From Agapanthus africanus (lineage: Eukaryota > Streptophyta > Magnoliopsida > Asparagales > Amaryllidaceae): 64,000 nucleotides of DNA. The DNA lies in NCBI GenBank assembly GCA_030015575.1, contig CM057337.1, forward strand, positions 374,689,582-374,753,581, written 5' to 3'. Positions 46,200 to 58,582 of the stretch are shown here, piece by piece. The notes below the pieces were generated by a model. It made no database searches. It was not told the DNA's origin and saw nothing but the letters and a program-made list of their open reading frames with translations. The translations under genes and the position numbers were made by a program. The stretch's first letter is position 1. Each line of letters begins with the position of its first letter.

Positions 46200-47653
46200 T
46201 CTTAAGTGCATGGGGCAAAAATCACATCGGGAGTTTCTAAAGAAACTGAATCTTTCCAGATATGCGCATACCTTCTGGAGTGTGATAACGTGAGCGAAGT
46301 CCGTCACGTTATCATGCGATGATAGTTGGATCCCGATTCCCACTGATGAGTTGGTTTACTCCTCGGGTGATCCCGACTAATTCTTGTTGGAGATAGTGCC
46401 CTCAGAGTCAATTATTGGATCACAGGCAAGTGATTGCAATGATTGAGCGAGGACCTATCCCGGTAGGACAGTCTTACTCGAGATGATAGTATGCTATCTG
46501 GTTTACTTTTATCATCGTTTACTGCTTTAGGTGACCTGACAGGTCGCTATTACACGTTGATAGAGCCCCTAGGATTCTTGCATGACTGCCAGCAGAATGA
46601 GGGCGATCATATACGTGGGAGCTGGTAGTCTATAAGCACATCCTTAAAAGGTCCCTAGTCGTGGGAGTTTCAAGACAGGGCATTGATTCTCTAGAGTAGA
46701 CTAGTGTATACAGTCGAGACCCCGACGAGGGGCGGTGGCCGGTCTCACAAGCCACTGGTGTCAGTTGGATCACCTAAGATGTATACAGGTGCTCATTGGG
46801 TTATGAGTACACCGGACAGGACTCGCCGGGAACATGCTAGTTGGTCTTATACCTGACGTCAGATAGCAGTTCCTTGGTGACATGTATACAGGTTAGTTCA
46901 TCGACCTGAGGATCGTCATTTGTCTCGTGTGAGTTCCCACTGTACTTTGATTACTACCCTACCACGCTCAAAGGAGACGTGCAAACAGGTTTTAGTTGGG
47001 TACAGTCCCGAGCCACATGGAGGCAGTGAGCGGATCTTCGGGGGTTCGTCTCTCCCGGTATTGGGGGTGAGGTCGCGCTGTGTCTAGGAGAGCCAGAACA
47101 TGAAAAGTCCTTGGCCAAGGCAGGAGATTTACTGGTAGGTATTCCAGTAGTATCTCAGGGTGTTCTGGGCTGATCTCTGACACGACTTGTACCGCTTTTG
47201 GGGGTCTGACTTTTACCAACCCCCTAGGCCCGCCATGCGATGCTCATAGACGAACGGACCGGACTGTACGGATATTGTCACTGACAGGCTCAGTAGGGTG
47301 TCAGGATGAGTTCGCTCATCGACGTCCCTTTTGGTCAATACCTGGTAGCCCGTCACGTATTGGCTTATACCTCTGACGTGCTAGTGGTTAAATCCACAAC
47401 CAAGGTGTTGACGAGTCTTTAGAGTTCACCACATTCAGTTGCTCAAGTTTTCGGGCGAAACGCTGTAGAGGCCGTATGGAGATATGGCAGGGTTTGATCA
47501 GATACGTGCGGCATTGCACGAATCATGATCGGACGGTTTATACTAGCGGGCTTTGGTTTAAGCCGGATCCTTATATTGTACTGTGTAGATTTTGTCTCAT
47601 TGCATTTGTATTCGGTCGGCATAGAGATGCGGGTGTGTATGCACAGTAGCGGG

Positions 47654-49379
47654 TGATTGTTAGAATTAATGTTAACCGCAATCAAGACGGTGTCGCTATG
47701 CAGCTAGCCGGTTGAGTACGGGTCGATCCACAGGGAGATGGTTGTATGTCCTTTCTTGTTTTAGACGAGTCAATAAAGAATTTGTATGAGTTTGTTCAAT
47801 CTAACCTATGTGTATTAATTGCAAGTATAAAGTTGTTAAGAAAAGATACGAAATTGTAAGCTAAAGAAATCCGTACTCAAAACCTTTGAGCCGAGTCTTG
47901 ACCAATTGAAGCTAGAGCAATTGGCAACAACGTGGATTAGGGGATTTAAGCGCGGTATTCGTGGAATCCGGCTTATTTACCCTTGTCCTTCCGTTCTTGT
48001 CTCTTGCTTTCGCCTCCGGCTAAACCGAACGCAACCGTTCGCGGTTAGGAATCACCGTTACCTTGGTAGGGTAGGGTGCCTAACGGATCGCTTGCGTAAC
48101 GTTTGGGCGGAGTTCAATGGAAAATAACGGGAAAAGGAAATGAGCAAATAAACATTAACTTACAATACCGTATTTATTCTTAACAACGATAATAATTACA
48201 ACCATTCACAAAATGAGCAAATAAGAGAGAACAAAAAGAACAAAGAAAAGAAAAGATTACAAGTAATTAAGTGCATGAATATAAATTGCAAAAAAGTAAA
48301 GCAAGATAATAATAAGCAAGTAATAAAAAGCGATAAAAAGAACAAGAAACTAGAACTCAAGACAAGCATGTGATCAATAGCCAACCCTTAAACTTGCAAG
48401 CTCAATCAAGAGGTTGCAAGATCAAGGGAAGGGTAGAGAACGCATGTGAAATGAAGCGCTAATTCCATAAGAAAATACGACCCTTGAGATCAATAACTAA
48501 CCCTTAACCATTCAAGCTCAATGAAGAGGTTGAATGATCAAGAGAAAGCAAGAATCTCAAGGGGAAGAAGAAACAAAAGAGAATGATACAAAAAGCCCTC
48601 ATCTTCATTGATCTTCCACTCAAAAAGCTCTCACTACAATTTTCATGGAAAAAGAATGAAGAAGAAGAAGAAAAAGACTAAATCCTAAAAAGAAAGAAGA
48701 ACAAAGAAAATGAACTTAGAATTGGACCCTTGGCTTAGCTCAGTCCTGGAGTATTTATAGGAGGGGAATGGGAAACCTAGGGCAACAATCTGCCCCTAAA
48801 TAAAAGTACCAAACTACCCCTGAAAGTTGACCCAGCAAGAAGGCTACTTGGCCGCGGATCCGCGGCCTAGACCCCATGTTGGCCGCGGATCCGCGGCCAT
48901 GTGGAGGAATTAGGGGGTCGGGTTTTGTCATGCTCCCTGGTTTACTTTTTCCTCGTGTTTGAAAACTTCATACTGCACAAAATCTTCCAGAATATCTTCA
49001 GATTTCTTTGTCCAAGATTGCACTCTTTTCTTTACTTTTGACTTTATCTCTCTCGAGCTCCGCGCACCCATTGATTCTTGTGCAGCCCCCTCTCGTGCTC
49101 TGTGCTTGTCCCAGACACGAATGACCACTGTTATATGTCTTGTCTCAGGAACTGGTACTCGGCACCGGACGGATATGGATGACTGGAACCCGGCTTTTAT
49201 TTGCTGTCAACAGATGTTCTGTATTTGGTGTAACTGTGGAGATTTTTTCTTGATTTGCAATATTTGTACTGGAAACCTGTAATCTGTAAATATGTAACAA
49301 ACACGAATTAAAAGCACCTACCTATACACACACGAGCATAAGAATGGGCAGTATAAAATGCAGTATTCTGTTATGAACA
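47654..49379 (-). repeat. 3' LTR of M (left, 1726 bp)
   Basis: Near-identical to the right LTR. Contains a pair of perfect 18-bp palindromes GGCCGCGGATCCGCGGCC (48850-48867, 48881-48898) and a TATA-like motif (48752-48759, minus). Confidence 0.94.
48850..48898 (-). other. GC-rich double palindrome in the 3' LTR of M
   Basis: Two copies of the perfect palindrome GGCCGCGGATCCGCGGCC separated by TAGACCCCATGTT. The spacer resembles the AAACCCATGCTTG spacer of the E2 leader hairpin. Confidence 0.88.
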
Positions 49380-49395
49380 AATACCCCCAAACTTA
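49380..49395 (-). promoter_or_regulatory. Polypurine tract of M
   Basis: Minus-strand TTAAGTTTGGGGGTAT, the same tract as in L. Confidence 0.85.
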
Positions 49396-51095
49396 ACTTT
49401 TGCTCGTCCCGAGCAAAACCAATTATTCACAAAAATAAAATCCTAACCGCACTTTCGCAGGGAACGCGATTGCACTGAGCATGTGCAACAAGCCGTTAAA
49501 CCTCTAGGTGTCCCTAGTAGGTGGAGTGTTGTCTCCTGAGGGTTTTCAGCGGATTACACCCACAAAATCCCGTCACGCTAGTGTCATAAGTTAACATCGA
49601 TTCTACTCCTACAGTTTAGTATTTATGTTAGAAATTCTATCATCCTAAGTTAGAAATATCCAACCCTTATATTTCACACCTCCTATCTGTTTTAACTTTA
49701 GATCCTATACGCTCCAAAAAAGTTTAGAAAGATGTTGGTTCTCCTGAGTTTTCCTTCTAAAGTGCGGCCTCAAATCAGGGATTTTTATCAACTTTACAGA
49801 AAACACAAGTCTTATTCTTTATTTCTATCTCTTATCCAAACATCAATTGTATACCTTTACGTGTGTGTATATTTGCACCCCTACACTCAAGAATTCAATT
49901 CAAGCTATAATACCCTTGCCTTAATACCTAATACTACTTCTTTTTATTAAGGATGGACGGATTTGCTCACATATCTTTCATGCGATTATTAATGCTTCTT
50001 GAGGCACTAACGACCGATTACTGAATGTGTGAACTTTAAAGCGTAAATAGCAGTTTCCAGGTCTTGACTTTATTCTATTTTTTTCTTTTTCTTTTTCTTT
50101 TTCAAGACCGGATATATTTTTCAACATGCTCTTTTGGTGTTTAGCTTTAAATACCGTTTTTTCTTTCATACTAGGCTTTCAGGCAAGAGTATTTCAAGGT
50201 ATCCTCTACTATCCCAAGTTTCAAGGTGCGTGTAAGTGCAGTTTGTAGGGTATATACTTTCTAAATTTGAACTCAAGAAAAGAAACTATTTTTCAGACTT
50301 ATCCTCCGGTAAAGCTTCAATACTTTCCCTTTATCTTGACTTAACTCAAAAACTGAACTCAAGATTACCAATTTCTCAAAAAAACTGTAAGGACGTATAC
50401 TTACCAAGGTTAGACAGAATGAGGGTTATTTTTAAGGTTTTCAATCCCTAAGCCTAGAATTTAGTTATTTCTATCATATCAACTAAACTTTCGGAATAAA
50501 GATCTAAGTTACCCTATTAGCTAACTTGACGATAAAGTTTTTATATTTTTTGGAAAATTTTTAATTTTTGTGGGTTTTTTTTTAATAAGGTATGCAAATG
50601 CAAAATATACAAATGAATGCGAAGGAAGAAAGCTTACCGAGCACACCCCCAAACTTAAACTTGACAGTGCCCTCACTGTCAGGCTATACCAAGAGGGTCA
50701 AAATTGCCGGCGCTCCCTAAAAACAAATTATATACAAAACAAAAAGGAAAACAAAAATATATACAAAAAGGAGTCCCCCCCAAACTTAAGTAAAACAGTG
50801 TTTCCACTATTAAGCATTGAAGTTTAGGATTAGGGGGGAAAGAGAATAGTATTAATCTATACAAGGCCTTACACAGGCCAAAAGTGAGCACCAACCATTC
50901 AAAGATTTTATCATGGTAAAGCAGTGGTTGGTGAAAGAAGGTGAAGAGGTAAGAAATGGAGATTACGCGAGACCGTATGGAGATAGAAGAGGGATACGGT
51001 CTCGGTATATCAGAAGAAGAATGGCGGAAGGGAAAAAGAAGTGGAGTACGAACTTGAGGGTGCAAATGGAGTGAATAGATTAGCACAATTTGTGA
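49380..51095 (-). other. 3' untranslated region of M (no gene seen)
   Basis: About 1.7 kb, AT-rich, with no meaningful frame. The first ~190 nt next to the LTR are nearly the same as in L, including GGGAACGCGATTGCACTGAG and a TTGCAC/GTGCAA hairpin. The remainder is only loosely similar. Confidence 0.75.
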
Positions 51096-52507
51096 TTAGC
51101 TATGTGTAAACAGTGATTGTGCTAATCTATTAACCCGGCGAGAGATTGGGTCAAATCCCTCAAGATTCGTAAGAAACCATGGGTACGCCGAACTCGGTAA
51201 ACCAGACATAGGAAGTGAAAATGATACGGTTTCTTGCAAGGTCGGAACGATGGAAAGAATGGAGGGAAGTGATCGAGGAGGGGTATCGGTTAAAGGTTCA
51301 GGAGGGTGTACACAGTCAATGACAGGGACAGGATGAATGGGAAAATCCGACTCATCAATTAAAACTGGTTCATCCTCAAAACTATCCTCAATATTCTCCT
51401 CAAAATTTAGCACATCCATGCACTTCTCTTCAAAATCCAGACGCATATGGGGTTCGGGAAAAACATTTAATGACTCGGGATGATGATTTGAAGAGAAAAA
51501 CTCAGCCAAATCTATGGGTTCATCATCCAAATTTTCCCAGCGTCAATATCCTCAATCAAGTGAAAATCAATATTCTCAGACACCTCAACAAAAGCATGGA
51601 TATTAATCAATTTTGGTTCTAAGATGGAGGTGTAGAGGTCAAAAGGATCTGGATTGGTTTCACTTGGAAGGGACCCTTCACAATCAGGTAAATCAAACAC
51701 TACGAAGTCACACAACTCATTATCTGTTCCATCTGTAATCAATGAATCGGTTGGAACACTAGATAGACATTCAAAACCGGAGTTGTGGGAGTCAAAATGA
51801 ATTGGGTAGGCTTGATTCGGAAGGGGGTACATCTCTCTCTCCCCACTCAAATTCTCAGCCTGTCCTACCGCTTCTTCATACATTGGAAAATTTGGAGCTA
51901 GTTGAAAACTAGCTACCGGGTCACTAGGTTGTATGAGGGCGGTCATGGACGCATTCAAATCCATCATCTGTTGGTACGACGCTACCCTAAAGTCTTCCAA
52001 CGACTGTTCCAGACTAGACATGGGTTGTGATGGGGTTTCAGTAAAAGATTCGAAGTTGTTTGGATACTGGAAACTCCCAAATGGCGGTTCTGAAGCAATG
52101 TCTAGGGAAGGTGAAAAAGTAGGGTAGGATTGGTAGGAATTGAATGGCTGGACAGGAGCAGGATCAACATTTGGATAGGAAGGTGAATGGAATTGTTGAT
52201 CCCAAGAATCTGTAGTGGTGAAATGAGTGAAAGATCGGCTACGGGATTGTTCAATACGTTCAGCGATGGACAAAGGACGACTTGCAAAAGGGGTATCAAC
52301 ATAAGAGGGTGGGGGAGGTTGAAAAGGTTGATACAAAGTGGATTGCGAAGGGCAAGTGTTTGTCCTAGACGCGTCTATCCGATCTTTCAAAGAGATTTTG
52401 GGCATGGAGGGGTCGTTCGATGTTCGGCCAAAGCAAGAACCGTAAGAAGTAATGTCTGGTTGTGGGTACCAAAGTTCGGCAAGAGTTTTGCGAGGTGGGG
52501 TACCCAT
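51096..52507 (-). pseudogene. Unusual coding region of M (gag-derived?), about one break
   Basis: The likely start is the ATG at 52507 (MGTPPRKTLAELWYP). The KTLAEL opening resembles Athila gag N-termini. Next come Pro/Ser/Phe-rich low-complexity stretches with two similar motifs (ISLKDRIDASR, LSIAERIEQSR), a short heptad-like part, SSLEQSLEDF, that echoes SSLERSLEAF in the gag of L, and a long acidic Phe/Asp/Glu-rich part like the linker between protease and polymerase in L. I see no capsid core, CCHC knuckle, protease, polymerase or integrase. Probably a shortened gag-like protein kept in a non-autonomous element; its role is unknown. The region appears to carry about one break. Confidence 0.6.
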
Positions 52508-52674
52508 GATATGAAGAGAAAGAAAGAAAGGCAGAGAAAAGGAGGGGGAAAAGAATGTGATTTTTTTTTTTAATTTTTTTTTTAGGTAGATATTAACAAA
52601 AGAATGAAATATACACACAAAAAGAATATGGACAAAAACAATCACGACACAAAAATACCACATACCTAATCGTT

Positions 52675-52940
52675 CTAGGGTTTACCTAGGTCAACTAGAC
52701 CTGCTCCAGAACTTGATTGTCGAAGTAAAACTGTGTCGAGAAACGGGCTCAAGATATACTGATCACGAGGCCAGGTAAGTGCAGAGATAAGGGGAGGTTT
52801 TCCAACGCTTTCGCGAAGTTCCTTAATTAAATAACCCTTTCTCTTTTGGCGGTTGCGCCGTTAACACTTTCCTAGACACCCCGTAAACAATATACCGTTA
52901 AGCGAGGTTCTAAACACAGTTAACTTCTCCTAGTGAGAGC
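52675..52940 (-). other. Leader block of M conserved in L
   Basis: Counterpart of 31905-32170. It includes the GAAA-capped hairpin (52806-52815), the GGCG/CGCC hairpin (52848-52859) and TTAACACTTTCCTAGACACC (52861-52880). Confidence 0.75.
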
Positions 52941-53561
52941 GAAGTCCTTAAGGCTTAACGTCTAATTTCTTTTAAAATTTTTGCGGGTAAACGTTATGCT
53001 CAAGTTCGTGATTTGTGGGCCACGGAAAAGGTGATGAAATCCTTTACCGTATATTGTGGGGTTCGCTTGCCCTTAAGTCCGTATTAATTGATGCAATGCG
53101 CAATTCAATAAAAATTCTATAAAGAATCAAAAAATTGTTTTTTAGTTTAAGCGCGGCACTGCAACAAATACGGGTTAGTCAATTTTTAGCGTTTGTTAGC
53201 GAACTTGCAAAGAATCCTGCAAAGAATAGTATATTGGATGCGTCGGATTTGAGAAGAAAGTGTTAGTAAAGTACGTACCGTTAAGTTTTTGGGTTAGGAA
53301 ACCCCCGTTGAATCAAATCCGGTAAGCTTGAAAAGTTTTCTTGCGCGGGTCAAACTACCCGGATCTTTGGCACTGTACTTTGCAATCACCTTAGCCTTGA
53401 ATGTACACTTTGCTCCCCACAATCGCAGTTTGCAAATCTGCAAAAATCTGCACTCTTACCCACAAAAATGATCAAAAAAAACAAAAAGATATATTTTTTT
53501 ATATATATATATACAAAAAGAATATTAACCCGAATAACAAGAAAGAAAATACGCTACCGTC
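52941..53561 (-). other. Rest of leader M (no gene seen)
   Basis: Non-coding sequence between the conserved block and the primer site, AT-rich near 53480-53520 (TATA repeats). Only partly similar to L. Confidence 0.6.
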
Positions 53562-53579
53562 TCCCCGGCAACGGCGCCA
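53562..53579 (-). promoter_or_regulatory. Primer binding site of M, tRNA-Asp
   Basis: Minus-strand TGGCGCCGTTGCCGGGGA, the canonical plant tRNA-Asp primer site, two bases inside the 5' LTR. Confidence 0.95.
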
Positions 53580-53581
53580 TT

Positions 53582-55306
53582 TGATTGAAAGAATTAAAGT
53601 TAACGCAATCAAGACGGTGTCGCTATGCAGCTAGCCGGTTGAGTACGGGTCGATCCACAGGGAGATGGTTGTATGTCCTTTCTTGTTTTAGACGAGTCAA
53701 TAAAGAATTTGTATGAGTTTGTTCAATCTAACCTATGTGTATTATTTGTAAGTATAAAGTTGTTAAGAAAAGATACGAAATTGTAAGCTAAAGAAATCCG
53801 TACTCAAAACCTTTGAGCCGAGTCTTGACCAATTGAAGCTAGAGCAATTGGCAACAACGTGGATTAGGGGATTTAAGCGCGGTATTCGTGGAATCCGGCT
53901 TATTTACCCTTGTCCTTCCGTTCTTGTCTCTTGCTTTCGCCTCCGGCCAAACCGAACGCAACCGTTCGCGGTTAGGAATCACCGTTACCTTGGTAGGATA
54001 GGGTGCCTAACGGATCGCTTGCGTAACGTTTGGGCGGAGTTCAATGGAAAATAACGGGAAAAGGAAATGAGCAAATAAACATTAACTTACAATACCGTAT
54101 TTATTCTTAACAACGATAATAATTACAACCATTCACAAAATGAGCAAATAAGAGAGAACAAAAAGAACAAAGAAAAGAAAAGATTACGAGTAATTAAGTG
54201 CATGAATATAAATTGCAAAAAAGTAAAGCAAGATAATAATAAGCAAGTAATAAAAAGCGATAAAAAGAACAAGAAACTAGAACTCAAGACAAGCATGTGA
54301 TCAATAGCCAACCCTTAAACTTGCAAGCTCAATCAAGAGGTTGCAAGATCAAGGGAAGGGTAGAGAACGCATGTGAAATGAAGCGCTAATTCCATAAGAA
54401 AATACGACCCTTGAGATCAATAACTAACCCTTAACCATTCAAGCTCAATGAAGAGGTTGAATGATCAAGAGAAAGCAAGAATCTCAAGGGGAAGAAGAAA
54501 CAAAAGAGAATGATACAAAAAGCCCTCATCTTCATTGATCTCCCACTCAAAAAGCTCTCACTACAATTTTCATGGAAAAAGAATGAAGAAGAAGAAGAAA
54601 AAGACTAAATCCTAAAAAGAAAGAAGAACAAAGAAAATGAACTTAGAATTGGACCCTTGGCTTAGCTCAGTCCTGGAGTATTTATAGGAGGGGAATGGGA
54701 AACCTAGGGCAACAATCTGCCCCTAAATAAAAGTACCAAACTACCCCTGAAAGTTGACCCAGCAAGAAGGCTACTTGGTCGCGGATCCGCGGCCTAGACC
54801 CCATGTTGGCCGCGGATCCGCGGCCATGTGGAGGACTTAGGGGGTCGGGTTTTGTCATGCTCCCTGGTTTACTTTTTCCTCGTGTTTGAAAACTTCATAC
54901 TGCACAAAATCTTCCACAATATCTTCAGATTTCTTTGTCCAAGATTGCACTCTTTTCTTTACTTTTGACTTTATCTCTCTCGAGCTCCGCGCACCCATTG
55001 ATTCTTGTGCAGCCCCCTCTCGTGCTCTGTGCTTGTCCCAGACACGAATGACCACTGTCATATGTCTTGTCTCAGGAACTGGTACTCGGCACCGGACGGA
55101 TATGGATGACTGGAACCCGGCTTTTATCTGCTGTCAACAGATGTTCTGTATTTGGTGTAACTGTGGAGATTTTGTCTTGATTTGCAATATTTGTACTGGA
55201 AACCTGTAATCTGTAAATATGTAACAAACACGAATTAAAAGCACCTACCTATAAACACACGAGCATAAGAATGGGCGGTATAAAATGCAGTATTCTGTTA
55301 TGAACA
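53582..55306 (-). repeat. 5' LTR of M (right, 1725 bp)
   Basis: Partner of 47654-49379. Contains the palindrome pair at 54777-54794 and 54808-54825. Confidence 0.94.
54679..54686 (-). promoter_or_regulatory. TATA box of M
   Basis: Minus-strand CCTATAAATACTCC in the 5' LTR, equivalent to the motif of L at 33920-33927. Confidence 0.62.
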
Positions 55307-56185
55307 GCGGGGTTTTCCTGTAATTTATTACGGGATCAGTTTTCTGGAGTTGCCAGTTTTCTTTCCGTTTCGGCCATATTTCTTTGTATCTTTCATTGGC
55401 CGAAGGTTGGTGGAGGAGGGCTTATTTGCAATTGTGCAAATAAGCGTTTGTGGAGGGTGGTGATTGCATATTATTGTATCATGATAGCTCTTCTTTGACC
55501 TTGACTTCTTGATTTCATCATGGCTTGACTTTGGAGCAATCATGGTTGTTGATGATTGGTTGATGGAGTGTGAGTTTTAGTGGGTGATCATTTCCTTTTT
55601 CATGATAACCCTTTTCTCTCTCTTTCTCTTATTATTGATCTATACACTCCCTCATTCACTCTCCCCTCTCTATTCCTACATGGCCGGCCACATTGGGGAG
55701 GGGCTGCCCAAAATTATGGAGGTGGGTTTTTTGTTCATTTGGCTTCACAAAAATCCCAAGTTTCATCTCCAAAAAGTCTTACTTCATTTCCTCCACCAAA
55801 ATGGCAACCTCCACTACCCCAAATGAGACATGAGTTCTACACACATTCTACAGCAAACCTTATGCACGTCGGCTTGCCAACTTCGTGCCCGAGTTGCCTC
55901 GGTCCAGAGGTGGGAGCCCGTAAAAGAAGCAGGCGACGTGGTGCCCTTCCGGCGAGGAGGTGGAGACCGGACATTCCACGGGAGATCGGGACGACGGCGA
56001 GAAGACCGGAGGACACGGATCACTCGGTATATCTCTCTTCCCATCTTGTAGTTAGCTAGGACTAGTTTAATGGCACGATCCGGGTTTATAGTGCGCGGTG
56101 GTGCCGGTTTGAAAAGTTATTGTAAATCACCGCTTCCGCATTCCGGCGTCGGATTGACGGCCGGGGCGCCGCCATGCACTTACAG

Positions 56186-56197
56186 TGGTATCAGAGC
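56186..56197 (+). promoter_or_regulatory. Primer binding site of E2, tRNA-Met
   Basis: TGGTATCAGAGC, one base after the LTR end GCACTTACA. Confidence 0.92.
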
Positions 56198-56397
56198 CTC
56201 GCCATTAACATAGTCTAGTTTTGCCTAATGTGTTTTACATTTCCGATCGAACAAAAATCCCAAAACCGCGTTTTTAAACACATCAGTTTTCTGTCGAAAT
56301 TTTTTTGGCTCCAAAATTTTTTCAAGTAGTTGCAGAATGATGTGCAGCGAAGTTTAAGAATTCTGTGAAAATTTGGTCTCGTGAACAGTCTAAACGA

Positions 56398-56444
56398 CCG
56401 CGGAACCGCGGCCAAACCCATGCTTGGGCCGCGGTTCCACAGCG
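56398..56444 (+). other. GC-rich leader hairpin of E2
   Basis: CCGCGGAACCGCGGCC, spacer AAACCCATGC, then TTGGGCCGCGGTTCCAC. Strong pairing, about 200 nt after the primer site. Confidence 0.82.
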
Positions 56445-56934
56445 ACTTGAACTGTTCAGTGTACCAAAATTTTGCAGAAAGCTCTTGACTTAAAAATAGG
56501 GTTTTTGGAATATTCTTTTTGGGCCCAGAATTTCTTGATGTGCTACAGTAGTACTTGGGGGCCCACTTGGTAAATTTTGATCGATCGGATATTTTAAACA
56601 CATTAGTTCACAGTATTTACATTATATCTGCGACCGTGAATGTCACTTGATCGGTAAATCCTGTCTAACTGCTATAGCCCAGTTAGACGGATTTGCGAAC
56701 GTGACTTTCACGTTGATGTTCTGTGATTGTGCTGTGATGTTGCAGATCGGTCGTGGGGGATAGCCTGGTTACAGTGGTAGTACAGTTTTGTTGTATTATG
56801 TACAGTTGATATTGCGGGGCAAGCGTCTGACATGTGGACTGCCGTAACTGCCTGTTTGTATTATTCTTTTAGGGCACGACCAGGTTGCGGTCGATGTACC
56901 CGTTGTATGTATATTTTACTTTCTGTACTAGGAT

Positions 56935-57205
56935 TACCCTAAGGAGGGGTGCACGGATAGCCGGGTTGTAGAGGGCAATGAGCCCGCATCTCATGGCATT
57001 GAGACGGAGGGGGCCTCACTCTAGAATTGGCGGGCTATTCGCCGCACTCATAGGGGGTACTGGTTGACCCAGGAGGGGTGCCCAAGTTACCGGATTCCGT
57101 GAAGTGCTGGGTGGTCCATTCACGTTGCTGAAGGGGGCTGCCTCGCTTCAGGTTTTGGCGGGTAACTTGCCGCGCCCGTAGGGGTCTAGGATTTCATTGC
57201 ACAGG
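56935..57205 (+). other. Structured leader module of E2, two tandem units
   Basis: Homologue of the E1 module. The outer, middle and inner stems are kept with some base changes relative to E1. Unit 2 again has CGTGAA/TTCACG and CTGAAG/CTTCAG. Confidence 0.65.
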
Positions 57206-57612
57206 CTATCCACACGACCAGGGGAACGTCGGGTTTCAGCGGCTCTGTGAAACCCGGGGATCCCAGATATCTGTATTGTTCTGTGATGCTGTAGATTTCT
57301 GTGATGTTGCATTTTATCACGCCTTGAGCGAAATATTATATATTGATATATATTAGTAGATGTTGTATATGTTTTGCATCCGCGCTAGTCCAGTCCCCGC
57401 TCTGTCGTTAGTTAGCTAACGTAACGGGTAATGACGGGACCCAGTGGCGAATGCGGATGGCATATACGTACATCAGTATATTTTCGTTCTTTTTGGTGTG
57501 ATCAATTGATGGGACTGCATTGATTCGGATCAATGCAAGTTAAAAACAAACCTAATCTGATGTTGTTGGAACATTTTTCAAAAAGCTGTTATTTGCAAGG
57601 ACGTTCACTTTT

Positions 57613-57832
57613 GTTTAGCACAGTGGTATTCAGTTGGAATATCCTGCTCCTCAGTCGACGAGGCAAGGGCCGAGATCCCTTCACCGGGAGTGACCCCTTG
57701 GACAATAGTTTGCGTCAGGGCAATAACTTCACTATAGCCGATTACTTTTGCTTTGCATCGTGGTATTCAGTTGGAATATCCTGCACCTCATTCTACGGGG
57801 AAAGAGCCGAGATCCCTTCACCGGGAGTGACC
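57613..57832 (+). repeat. Duplicated leader motif of E2
   Basis: Copies 57613-57695 and 57751-57832, nearly the same as in E1. Confidence 0.85.
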
Positions 57833-57980
57833 TCTTTAGCAAAGGTTTTCGTTACTATATTTTTATAAAGCTATCCAGTTCCTTCAACGATATCAAGTTC
57901 ATTACGTTAAAGGTTTTCGCCAGAAACCATTCGTAGCCCTCCGTCATTTCAGACGGGTAGCACGTAGTATTCATGCTATG

Positions 57981-58178
57981 TTTGTTGGCCTTCGTCAAGG
58001 CATAGTGTATGGTAGCTGCTTGTTACCTTTCTGCTGTATAGATAGATGCGTTGGTTTGGGACAGTCGTATAGCCTTGTTGGCCTTCATCATGGGCTTGTA
58101 CGGATGGGTTCAAATTAACCTGGAGAATGATGGGTAGAACTTGACATGTGACTTATGATTTGTTGGCCTTCGTCAAGG
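57981..58178 (+). repeat. Triple leader motif of E2
   Basis: TTTGTTGGCCTTCGTCAAGG at 57981-58000 and 58159-58178, and a slightly changed middle copy at 58074-58093. Spacings 93 and 85 nt. Confidence 0.85.
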
Positions 58179-58464
58179 TCATAAGAGCATGGGGCAAAAA
58201 TCACATCGGGAGTTTCTAAAGAAACTGAAACTTGCCAGATATGCGCATACCTTCTGGAGTATGATAGCGTGAGCGGATTCCGTCACGTTATCATGCGATG
58301 ATAGTTGGATCCCGATTCCCACTGATGAGTTGGTTTACTCCTCGGGACATCCCGACTAATTCTTCTTTTAGGTTTGGAGGAGAATTTGACGTTACTGTGG
58401 GAGGTTTCCAGATTAGATAAATTGGTAACCATTCTGATCTAGGTTAGAGTGCACGCTGAGTGTT

Positions 58465-58487
58465 TCTTTTCTCTCTCTCTTTGGCAG
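58465..58487 (+). promoter_or_regulatory. Possible 3' splice site in E2
   Basis: TTCTTTTCTCTCTCTCTTTG followed by GCAG and CGACC, at the place that matches the possible acceptor in A. No donor identified. Confidence 0.33.
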
Positions 58488-58582
58488 CGACCATTGACCC
58501 GACCCTAAGACTATGACTCAGTGACCAAAATTGACCGAACCTTCTTAAACACTGGCTTTTGAATTGTCAGAGTTGCAAACCT

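Larger units (their letters stand above)
42075..46384 (+). mobile_element. Element E1: copia BARE/Angela-type, 5' LTR and leader
   Basis: Plus-strand. LTR 42075-44202, primer site 44204, leader to 46384, where E2 of the same family is inserted. The interrupted leader ends GACTAATTCT; the corresponding uninterrupted reading is in E2 at about 58352. There is no polypurine tract before the E2 LTR, so E1 and E2 are two insertions and not one short element. No coding part visible. Confidence 0.85.
47654..55306 (-). mobile_element. Element M: non-autonomous Athila-type element (7.65 kb)
   Basis: Flanked by the exact duplication GCGGG (47649-47653 and 55307-55311) inside the LTR of E2. LTRs of 1726 and 1725 bp differ at about 18-20 positions by eye (about 1.1%), so it is young but older than L. 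It shares with L the LTR ends TGATTG and ATGAACA, the tRNA-Asp primer site, the polypurine tract, a leader block and a 3' block. It has no reverse transcriptase, integrase, protease or zinc knuckle; the only coding region is 51096-52507. It must rely on proteins from an Athila partner such as L. Confidence 0.93.
46385..56184 (+). repeat. 5' LTR of E2, interrupted by M (about 2.14 kb of own sequence)
   Basis: Opens TGTTGGAGATAGTGCCCTCA and closes GCACTTACA. M is inserted after 47653. The dyads are CCTTGGCCAAGG (47109-47120) and ACTGG..CCAGT (47131-47148). Confidence 0.87.

Noticed and set aside
46343-46350. CTGATGAG, a possible hammerhead ribozyme core in leader E1 (also in E2)
   Set aside because: No GAAA element or stem III partner follows at the needed distance.
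48959-49282. 107-codon plus-strand frame present in both LTRs of M
   Set aside because: Repeated only because the LTRs are near-identical. It is antisense to the element and has no known domain.
55580-56059. 159-codon plus-strand frame in the LTR of E2
   Set aside because: Lies wholly in LTR sequence; the homologous part of E1 does not keep it as one frame and the peptide has no recognisable domain.
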